DNA of 7,014 bases from NCBI GenBank assembly GCA_027484885.1, contig JAIXSD010000305.1:1-7014 (forward strand), in the 5' to 3' direction. The notes beneath the pieces are model-generated. The model was not told the origin of the DNA. It worked only from the letters and a program-made list of their open reading frames with translations, and searched no databases. A program made the translations under genes and the position numbers. Numbering within the stretch: the stretch's first letter is position 1; each line of letters starts with the position of its first letter. This document shows positions 1 through 5,456 of the stretch, piece after piece. Origin of the DNA: Rubrivivax sp. (GTDB lineage: Bacteria > Pseudomonadota > Gammaproteobacteria > Burkholderiales > Burkholderiaceae_C).

Positions 1-1085
1 CCGGCCACGCTGGGCGCCTCGCGGTGCAGCAGGCCGGCCTCGGCCAGGCGGCGCATCACCACAGGCAGGCCGCCGGCGTAGCAGAACTCTTCCATCAGGA
101 AACGGCCGGCGGGCAGCAGGTCCACCAGGGTGGGCACATCGCGGCCGAGGCGATCCCAATCGTCCAAGTTCAGCGGCACGCCCAGGCGGCCGGCCAGGGC
201 CAGCAGGTGGATGACAGCATTGGTGGAGCCGCCGATGGCGGCGTTGACGCGGATGGCGTTCTCGAAGGCTTCGCGGGTCAGGATGTCGCTGGGCCGGCGG
301 TTCTCTTGCACCAGGGCGACGATGCGGCGGCCGACCTGGCGAGCCAGCTCGTGGCGGCGCGCATCAACGGCCGGCAGGGCCGCGTTGTCAGGCATGGCGA
401 TGCCCAGGGCTTCGACCATGCAGGCCATGGTGGAGGCGGTGCCCATGGTCATGCAGTGGCCGGCGCTGCGCGACATGCAGGCCTCGGCGCTACGGAACTG
501 GGCTTCGCTCATCTGGCCGGCACGCACCGCCTCGGAGAACTTCCAGACATGGGTGCCCGAGCCGATGGCCTTGCCACGGTAGCGGCCGTTGAGCATGGGC
601 CCGCCCGAGAGCACCAGGGTGGGCAGGTTGACGCTGGCCGCGCCCATCAAGAGGGCCGGGGTGGTCTTGTCACAGCCGACCATGAGCACCACGCCGTCCA
701 TGGGGTTGGCGCGGATGGACTCTTCCACCTCCATGGCGGCGAGGTTGCGGAACAGCATGGCCGTGGGGCGCAGATTGCTCTCGCCCAGGGCCATGGCCGG
801 GAACTCCAGCGGCACGCCGCCGGCTTGCAGGATGCCCTCGCGCACCTTATCGACCAGGCCGCGGAAATGGGCGTTGCAGGGCACGAGATCGGAGCCGCTG
901 TTGCAGATGCCGATGATGGGCCGGCCATCGAAGGCCTCGCTGCCCAGGCCTTGGTTGCGCATCCAGGAGCGGTGGATGAAGCCGTCCTTGCTGTTGCCAC
1001 CGAACCAGTGCTGGGAGCGGCGCGCCGGTTTCTTGTCTTGGTTGTCGTTGCCGTTGTTGTTGCTGCTGTTCGAATCGTCCGACAT
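1..1085 (-). CDS. IlvD/Edd-family sugar-acid dehydratase, probably D-galactonate (or L-arabinonate) dehydratase; C-terminus cut by window edge
   Basis: Predicted to remove water from an aldonic acid to give a 2-keto-3-deoxy acid, in the cytoplasm, using a [2Fe-2S] cluster. The 361 complete codons visible (positions 3-1085) cover the N-terminal part of a family usually about 575-600 residues long. The three cluster cysteines expected for this family are present: C70 (VPCNAH), C138 (VGCDKTTP) and C211 (AGHCMTMGTAS). Other signatures are GGPMLNG (161-167), GSGTHVWKFSE (175-185) and NAAIGGSTNAVIHLLA (281-296). The pattern is closer to L-arabinonate dehydratases than to IlvD or Edd. The ATG at 1085 has AAAGG (1095-1099 on the minus strand) upstream; the frame stays open back to a TAA near 1164, so a GTG start at 1130 is possible. 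An Asn/Ser/Asp-rich tail (about residues 2-18) precedes the conserved core. Divergence from dgoK and dgoA favours galactonate as substrate; that is inference. L-arabinonate or D-fuconate remain alternatives, since characterised relatives accept several of these acids. Confidence 0.9.
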   Translation of the reverse strand, partial: MSDDSNSSNNNGNDNQDKKPARRSQHWFGGNSKDGFIHRSWMRNQGLGSEAFDGRPIIGICNSGSDLVPCNAHFRGLVDKVREGILQAGGVPLEFPAMALGESNLRPTAMLFRNLAAMEVEESIRANPMDGVVLMVGCDKTTPALLMGAASVNLPTLVLSGGPMLNGRYRGKAIGSGTHVWKFSEAVRAGQMSEAQFRSAEACMSRSAGHCMTMGTASTMACMVEALGIAMPDNAALPAVDARRHELARQVGRRIVALVQENRRPSDILTREAFENAIRVNAAIGGSTNAVIHLLALAGRLGVPLNLDDWDRLGRDVPTLVDLLPAGRFLMEEFCYAGGLPVVMRRLAEAGLLHREAPSVA

Positions 1086-1156
1086 GCGGGGCCGCCTTTG
1101 CTGCTTGAGCCAGTTCTTGAACGCATCCACCGCTGCCGCCAGGACAGCTGTGATTG

Positions 1157-1180
1157 CAATGTGTTAACGTTATCTCATTG
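1157..1180. promoter_or_regulatory. Candidate LacI/GalR-type operator in the divergent dehydratase-dgoK promoter region
   Basis: A 24-bp inverted repeat with no spacer: the left half CAATGTGTTAAC matches the reverse complement of the right half (CAATGAGATAAC) at 10 of 12 positions. The core TAACGTTA (1165-1172) is a perfect palindrome with a central CG, the usual layout of LacI/GalR-family operators such as those of gluconate regulators. It lies 72 bp from the dehydratase ATG and 59 bp from the dgoK ATG, so one bound repressor could control both directions. The regulator gene is not in this window, and the family assignment is inferred from operator shape only. A minus-strand GATAAC inside the palindrome could act as a weak -10 element. 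Confidence 0.55.
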
Positions 1181-1238
1181 TGCGCAGCTTCGCGCTGCAT
1201 GACAAGGGCCAAGGCCCGTGAACAGACTGGGGTTTACG

Positions 1239-2261
1239 ATGAGATGTATCGCCATTGACTGGGGCAGCAGCAGCCGGCGCGCCTATGCCCTCGATGAAAA
1301 CGGCCAGCTGCTGGCCGAGCGCCACGACCAGGCCGGCGTGCTGCACGCCGCGCTGAACAGCAAGCCCGGGCAGCGCCGCGATTTCGGCGCCGAGCTGACC
1401 GGCTTCATCGGCGACTGGCTGCGCCAGGGCCCGCGCACGGTGTGGCTGTCCGGCATGATCGGCAGCCGCCTCGGTTGGCGTGAAGCGCCTTACCTGCGCG
1501 TGCCTCTGTCCCTGGACCAGCTGGCCCCGCAGGCCCTGGATCTGGACTGGCCCGCCGCCCGCATGGTGTGCGCCGAGCCACCGCGCCTGCGCCTGCTGCC
1601 CGGCCTGAGCCAGCGGCCCGAGGCCGGCCCGGCCGATGTGATGCGCGGCGAAGAAACCCAGCTGCTGGGCGCCTGGCGGCATTGGCAAGCCAGCGGCACG
1701 GCGGCGGGCGATGAAGCCCTGTTCATCCTGCCCGGCACGCACAGCAAATGGGCGCATCTGCGCAGCGATCAGGGCCAGACTCAGGTGCTGAGCTTTCAGA
1801 CCTTCATGACCGGCGAGCTGTTCCGCCTGCTGAGCCAGCATGGTGCACTTGGCAGCCTGATCGAGAACACCCTGCCCCTGCTCGACCACCCGCTGGCCCA
1901 GCAAGGCTTTGACCAAGGCGTGGACTGGGCGCAAAGCCCGGAGCACAGCCTGCTGGCCCAGCTCTTCCGCGTGCGCGCCGAGGCCTTGCTGGCGCCGCCC
2001 GCCCACGCACCGGGCAGCCCGGTGGACGAGATGCGCTTGCAGGCGGCGGCGCGCCTCTCAGGCTTGTTGATCGGCAGCGAGCTGGGGCCATTGCGTCACC
2101 AGCCTGCCCTGCGCGCCCTGCCCTTGCTGGCGGTGGGCGAGGCCCGGCTTTGCGCCTGGTATGGCCGCGCCGCCGAGCGACTGGGCCTTAGCTTGCAAAC
2201 CCTGGATCCGTGCGAAGCGCATCTGGCCGCGCTGCGTGCGCTCGAAGGCCTGGGCGAATGA
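1239..2261 (+). CDS. dgoK: 2-dehydro-3-deoxygalactonokinase (KDGal kinase)
   Basis: ATP-dependent kinase that phosphorylates 2-keto-3-deoxy-D-galactonate at O6, the second step of galactonate breakdown. The 340-residue product has the N-terminal phosphate-binding motif AIDWGSSSRR (5-14), SGMIGSRLGW (71-80), the DgoK hallmark MRGEETQLLG (135-144), LPGTHSKW (164-171), TFMTGELFRLL (188-198) and RLSGLLIGSE (272-281), in the same order as in E. coli DgoK (about 290 residues). The extra length sits mainly in loops around residues 120-160 and 250-265. The ATG at 1239 is preferred because the conserved region begins right after it and GGGG (1229-1232) sits 6 nt upstream. An in-frame GTG at 1218 would add seven unconserved residues and has a badly placed ribosome site. 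It is followed by dgoA after a 10-nt gap, which indicates an operon. Confidence 0.95.
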   Translation: MRCIAIDWGSSSRRAYALDENGQLLAERHDQAGVLHAALNSKPGQRRDFGAELTGFIGDWLRQGPRTVWLSGMIGSRLGWREAPYLRVPLSLDQLAPQALDLDWPAARMVCAEPPRLRLLPGLSQRPEAGPADVMRGEETQLLGAWRHWQASGTAAGDEALFILPGTHSKWAHLRSDQGQTQVLSFQTFMTGELFRLLSQHGALGSLIENTLPLLDHPLAQQGFDQGVDWAQSPEHSLLAQLFRVRAEALLAPPAHAPGSPVDEMRLQAAARLSGLLIGSELGPLRHQPALRALPLLAVGEARLCAWYGRAAERLGLSLQTLDPCEAHLAALRALEGLGE

Positions 2262-2266
2262 AAGGA
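2261..2266 (+). promoter_or_regulatory. Ribosome binding site of dgoA
   Basis: AAAGGA lies 5 nt before the ATG at 2272, and its first base is the last base of the dgoK stop codon. It fixes the dgoA start at 2272 rather than at upstream in-frame codons inside dgoK. The placement suggests that ribosomes finishing dgoK could re-initiate on dgoA. Confidence 0.7.
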
Positions 2267-2271
2267 CCGCG

Positions 2272-2910
2272 ATGAAAGCGAACACCAACCCCTTTGCCCC
2301 CACGTCCGCCTACCCGCCCCTGGTGGCCATCTTGCGCGGCCTGCAACCCGAAGAAGCGGCCGAGGTCGGCCAGGCCCTGTACGAGGCCGGCCTGCGCCTG
2401 ATCGAGGTGCCGTTGAACCGCCCGGGCGCCCTGCAGGCCCTGAGCCTGATGCGCCAGGCCCTGCCGGCCGATGCCCACCTCGGCGCCGGCACGGTATTAC
2501 GGCCCGAGCAGGCGCAAGGCCTGCACGAGGCCGGCGGCACGCTGGCCATCTCCCCGCACCTGGACCCGGATCTGGTGCGCCACAGCGTGGCCCTGGGCCT
2601 GTGGACCATGCCCGGCGTGGCCACGGTCAGCGAGGCCTTTGCCGCGCTGCGCGCGGGCGCCCATGCGCTCAAGGCATTCCCCAACGACGCCCTGCCGCCC
2701 GAGGCCTTGCGGGCCTGGCGCACCGTCTTGCCCGAGGCTCTGATCTACCCGGTCGGCGGCATGGGCCTGCACAACCTGGCGGCCTACCGCCGCGCTGGCG
2801 CCACAGGCGCCGGCCTGGGTTCGGCGATTTACCGCGCGGGCGACAGCGCGAGCGTGGTGAGTGAACGCGCAAGAGAGTTGGTGCGAACCTGGCAGGCGGC
2901 CGAGCACTGA
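2272..2910 (+). CDS. dgoA: 2-dehydro-3-deoxy-6-phosphogalactonate aldolase (KDPGal aldolase)
   Basis: Class I (Schiff-base) aldolase splitting 2-keto-3-deoxy-6-phosphogalactonate into pyruvate and D-glyceraldehyde-3-phosphate. It has 212 residues, against about 205 in E. coli DgoA. Visible family features are AILRG (19-23), IEVPLN (44-49) with the catalytic-base glutamate E45, GAGTVL (71-76), MPGVATVSEA (113-122), ALKAFP (132-137) with the Schiff-base lysine K134, and PVGGMG (160-165) followed by GAGLGSAIYRAG (179-190). The valine in PVGG (V161) and the EVPLN sequence match KDPGal aldolases; the related KDPG aldolase Eda has PTGG and EVTLRT there. This supports galactonate rather than Entner-Doudoroff specificity. 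One small departure is that the usual (S/T)PN loop reads SPH (94-96). The gene is co-transcribed with dgoK and followed by a strong hairpin 35 bp after the stop. Confidence 0.93.
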   Translation: MKANTNPFAPTSAYPPLVAILRGLQPEEAAEVGQALYEAGLRLIEVPLNRPGALQALSLMRQALPADAHLGAGTVLRPEQAQGLHEAGGTLAISPHLDPDLVRHSVALGLWTMPGVATVSEAFAALRAGAHALKAFPNDALPPEALRAWRTVLPEALIYPVGGMGLHNLAAYRRAGATGAGLGSAIYRAGDSASVVSERARELVRTWQAAEH

Positions 2911-2945
2911 ACCTGCAGCGCCAGCATCGCCGGCCCCAAAACGAC

Positions 2946-2969
2946 AAAGCCCCGGCATGCCGGGGCTTT
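2946..2969. terminator. Bidirectional Rho-independent terminator between dgoA and phoX
   Basis: A perfect 24-nt palindrome, best drawn as a 10-bp stem (AAAGCCCCGG with CCGGGGCTTT) around a CATG loop. On the plus strand the stem is followed by CCTTTTG after its own TTT. On the minus strand it is followed by GTCGTTTTGG. It lies 35 bp after the dgoA stop and 64 bp after the phoX stop, so it can end both convergent transcripts. The U-tract is better on the plus strand. Confidence 0.88.
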
Positions 2970-3033
2970 CCTTTTGTTCACTCAGGCATCCACCCGCGAC
3001 ACCCGAGGGTGCCGCAAGCGGAGCTGCTCAGCA

Positions 3034-5283
3034 TCAGGAGCCGATACGGCCGCCGTCGTTCTTGGTGATGACGATGGTGGCCGAGCGCGGACGCTTGCCA
3101 GCGCCGTAGCCGGCGTTGCTGGGCCACTGGCTGGTGTACTTCGTCGGGTCAGCGATATTGGCCATGGCCGTGCCTTCACCCGGATGCTGGATGTTGACGA
3201 ACAGGGCCTTGCCGTCCGGCGTTTCTGCCAGGCCGGTGATTTCGCAGTCCTTGGCGCCGACCAGGAAGCGCTTCAAGGTGTCGGCGGAAGCGGCCTTGCC
3301 AACGTAGGTGTCGACATTGAGCTTGCTGCCGTCCGCCTTGGTGTAGCTCAGGGTCTTCTTGGCACCGTCGCCCACAGCGCCCGGCAGGGCCGCCAGCATC
3401 ATGCAGTTGGTGACGTCGGTGTAGGCGCCGTCGTCGGTCTGGATCCAGCAGATGCCGGTCGAGGGGCTGAAGGCCAGGCCGTCCGGGCTGGAGAAGTCCT
3501 GATCGCCGGTCAGGTTGGACAGGTTGATGGCCGAAGGCGAAGCGCTGGACTCGGCACCGAACAGGTACACGTCCCAGGTGAAGCCCGTGGCGGCTGCACC
3601 GGCAGCGTCTTCCTTCAGGCGCAGGATGTGGCCGTTGGGGTTGCCAGCCTGGGTGCTGGAAGTGCCCTTGACGTCGGTGTAAGCGCGGGGGTTGGCGCTG
3701 TCCGGCACGTACTGCGAACCGGTGGGGTCAACGCGGCGGTTGCTGTTGTTGGTCAGCGAGTAATAGACCTCGCCGTTCTTCGGGTTGACCGAGCACCATT
3801 CCGGGCGGTCCATCTTGGTGGCGCCCACTGCATCAGCGGCCAGACGGGTGTTCACGCAGATGTCGGCCTGGTCGGCGAACTTGTAGGCGGTGTAAGCGGC
3901 AATGGCAGTGTTGCTCATGGCCAGCTCGATCCACTCGCCCTTGCCATCGGCATTGAACTTGGCAACAAACAGCTTGCCCTTGTCCAGGTACTTGTCGCCG
4001 GCAGCGATGCGGCTGGCCGGGGTGGCATCGGCGGCGTCCCAGACGGCTTCGCTGACGAACTTGTAGATGTACTCACCACGCGAGTCGTCACCCATGTACA
4101 CAGCCAGCGGCTTGCCGGCCTCGGCCTTGCCGAACACGGCGCTTTCGTGGGCGAAACGGCCCAGGGCGGTGCGCTTCTTGGCCAGCTTGGTCTTGTCGTA
4201 GGCGTCGACCTCGACGATGTAGCCGAAGGTGTTCAGCTCGTTGCGGTAGTCGTCCGAGCCATCGGCCGAGACACCGGTCTTGCTGTTGTTGAAACGCTGG
4301 TACTTGTCATCGGTGCCGGCGGTTTCCCAACCGTGACGCGAAGCGCCGCCTTGGGCGCTGCCGTAACGCTTCAGCGCCACGACCGACTTGTCGCCACGAG
4401 CTGCGTCGTCCGCGGCGCCGCGCGAGAAATAGCCCGCCCAGTTTTCCTCGCCGGTCAGGAAGCTGCCCCAAGGCGACTTGCCGGTGCCGCAGTTGTTGAT
4501 GGTGCCGCGGGTCTTGACGGCGGTGGGCGAGTACTTGGTCTTGGCCAGAGCATGGCCGCGCAGTGGGCCGCTCAGCTCCACCTCGCTCCAGGGGGTCAGG
4601 CGGAAGTTGAAGGCCGAGTCCTTGACGTAGGACCACTTGCCGTCGGCAGCCTTCTTGACCTCGACCACCGAAATGCCGTGGACGTTGACTTCCTTGTCGG
4701 TTTCAGCGGCCGGGCGGGGCAGCGTGGCCTTGCCGCCGTCGGCGTGGATGAAGAAGGACGAGCGCTCATCGGTCGTCGCTTCATGGTTCATGGCCAGCAG
4801 GCCACGGTCGTTCGAGGTCAGCGAAGCCTTGCCGTCCGCGGCCAGGCCGAACCATTCCATGCCGTCATGGTGATCACCGGCACGGTTCTCGAAATCAGCG
4901 TCGGTGCCGTCGTTCTTGTAGTCGGGGGTGGCGGCGCGCAGCGAGTCGCCCAGGGCGTAAATGACGGTGGCGGTATAGCCAGCCGGCACGGTGACCTTGT
5001 CTTCCAGGCTCTTGGCGACGGCCGTGAAGGCCAGCAGCTTTTCGGCCGGTGCAGGCGCCGGAGCGGGCGCAGGAGCCGGTGCGGGCGCCGGATCGTCGCC
5101 GCCACCGCAGGCGCTCAGCGAGGCACCACCCAGCACGGCCGTGGCCACGCTGCCGATGGAGCCGCGCAGGATGTTGCGGCGGCTCAGGCGTGCGGCGAGC
5201 ACGCTGTCGAAAGTCGGGTTGGCGGAGGTGTTGGAGTCTTCTTCGTTGAAGTCACGAACGGAGACATCGTTGGATTTGGTCAT
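3034..5283 (-). CDS. phoX: PhoX-family (DUF839) alkaline phosphatase, Tat-exported putative lipoprotein
   Basis: Extracytoplasmic phosphomonoesterase that releases phosphate from organic esters; characterised PhoX enzymes use Fe and Ca cofactors. The 749-residue product has a long n-region, a twin-arginine motif SRRNILR (34-40), a hydrophobic segment to about 57 and a lipobox LSAC with C59 as the probable lipidated residue. GGGDD and eight Pro-Ala units (65-80) then form a spacer. Conserved PhoX blocks follow: GDHHDGMEW (136-144), NHEAT (166-170), NCGTGKSPWGSFLTGEENW (264-282, with the family's metal-site cysteine C265), FAHESA (377-382), YMGDDSRGEYIYKF (396-409), RPEWCSVNP (493-501), FSSPDGLAF (597-605), QTDDG (615-619) and ETPDGKALFVNIQHPG (687-702). 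The length fits the long proteobacterial PhoX type. The ATG at 5283 keeps the signal intact, although its ribosome site (CTGAAG) is weak. A multi-site Pho box lies upstream. Phosphatase activity is inferred from family. Confidence 0.92.
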   Translation of the reverse strand: MTKSNDVSVRDFNEEDSNTSANPTFDSVLAARLSRRNILRGSIGSVATAVLGGASLSACGGGDDPAPAPAPAPAPAPAPAEKLLAFTAVAKSLEDKVTVPAGYTATVIYALGDSLRAATPDYKNDGTDADFENRAGDHHDGMEWFGLAADGKASLTSNDRGLLAMNHEATTDERSSFFIHADGGKATLPRPAAETDKEVNVHGISVVEVKKAADGKWSYVKDSAFNFRLTPWSEVELSGPLRGHALAKTKYSPTAVKTRGTINNCGTGKSPWGSFLTGEENWAGYFSRGAADDAARGDKSVVALKRYGSAQGGASRHGWETAGTDDKYQRFNNSKTGVSADGSDDYRNELNTFGYIVEVDAYDKTKLAKKRTALGRFAHESAVFGKAEAGKPLAVYMGDDSRGEYIYKFVSEAVWDAADATPASRIAAGDKYLDKGKLFVAKFNADGKGEWIELAMSNTAIAAYTAYKFADQADICVNTRLAADAVGATKMDRPEWCSVNPKNGEVYYSLTNNSNRRVDPTGSQYVPDSANPRAYTDVKGTSSTQAGNPNGHILRLKEDAAGAAATGFTWDVYLFGAESSASPSAINLSNLTGDQDFSSPDGLAFSPSTGICWIQTDDGAYTDVTNCMMLAALPGAVGDGAKKTLSYTKADGSKLNVDTYVGKAASADTLKRFLVGAKDCEITGLAETPDGKALFVNIQHPGEGTAMANIADPTKYTSQWPSNAGYGAGKRPRSATIVITKNDGGRIGS

Positions 5284-5329
5284 GGCTTGCTTCAGCTGGC
5301 ATCAGCTCAGGTTGAGGGATCGACCAGAG

Positions 5330-5335
5330 CTTATG
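5330..5335 (-). promoter_or_regulatory. Candidate -10 element of phoX
   Basis: CATAAG on the minus strand (4 of 6 to TATAAT) begins 8 nt after the last PhoB half-site. That is roughly where a -10 is expected when a Pho box replaces the -35. It would give a leader of about 40 nt. The assignment rests on position more than on sequence. Confidence 0.35.
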
Positions 5336-5343
5336 TAGTCGCC

Positions 5344-5383
5344 GTGAAACCTCCGTGACCAGCAGATGACAGTCCAATGACTC
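5344..5383 (-). promoter_or_regulatory. Pho box: four PhoB half-sites upstream of phoX
   Basis: Read on the minus strand, four 7-mers follow each other with exactly 4 nt between them: GAGTCAT (5383-5377), CTGTCAT (5372-5366), TGGTCAC (5361-5355) and GTTTCAC (5350-5344). Against the PhoB half-site CTGTCA(T/C) they score 5, 7, 5 and 5 of 7, and every one keeps TCA(T/C). The 11-bp period is that of tandem PhoB dimers, so this is two adjacent 18-bp Pho boxes. The 11-bp steps on either side do not continue the pattern (1 and 3 matches). The array ends 60 bp before the phoX ATG, a normal position for activation under phosphate starvation. Confidence 0.8.
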
Positions 5384-5418
5384 GTCCGGACTACGCACAA
5401 ATCGATGGAAGCAGATCC

Positions 5419-5456
5419 TCAATCAATCAAGCACTTATTTATTCATTCATTCTTTC
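5419..5456. repeat. Short imperfect tetranucleotide repeats in the uvrD-phoX spacer
   Basis: Three TCAA units (5419-5430) and then a run of TTAT/TCAT/TCTT units (about 5435-5456), which reaches into the uvrD stop codon. This is the AT-richest part of the window. There is no inverted repeat that would make a good terminator for uvrD. The stretch is too short to be more than a possible slippage-prone spacer. Confidence 0.5.

Noticed and set aside
24..1202. A 392-codon plus-strand open frame opposite the dehydratase
   Set aside because: Same effect: a His/Gly/Ala/Gln-rich translation with no domain, while the minus strand encodes a conserved IlvD/Edd protein with its cluster cysteines.
1184..1217. 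Two small hairpins ahead of dgoK (GCAGC...GCTGC at 1184-1198 and GGGC-CAAG-GCCC at 1206-1217)
   Set aside because: Short stems of 4-5 bp, common by chance in GC-rich DNA, with no T-tract and no known riboswitch architecture. I cannot support attenuation or a riboswitch.
1218..1238. GTG start for dgoK seven codons upstream
   Set aside because: The added residues are not family-like, and the only purine-rich stretch (AAGG at 1211-1214) is too close to the GTG. The ATG at 1239 places the conserved motif at the usual distance from the N-terminus.
1170..2006. A 278-codon minus-strand open frame opposite dgoK
   Set aside because: Composition is typical of an antisense shadow (A, Q, G, R and H rich) and the plus strand carries clear DgoK motifs. 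It would also run through the divergent promoter region.
3000..3011. CACCCGAGGGTG inverted repeat just downstream of phoX
   Set aside because: Only a 4-bp stem with a 4-nt loop and no T-tract. The much stronger hairpin at 2946-2969 explains termination.
2974..5358. A 794-codon plus-strand open frame covering all of phoX on the opposite strand
   Set aside because: Its product is low-complexity (G, A, V, R, Q, D and H rich) with no recognisable domain. Long antisense frames are expected opposite GC-rich genes, and the minus-strand frame encodes a full PhoX with all family motifs.
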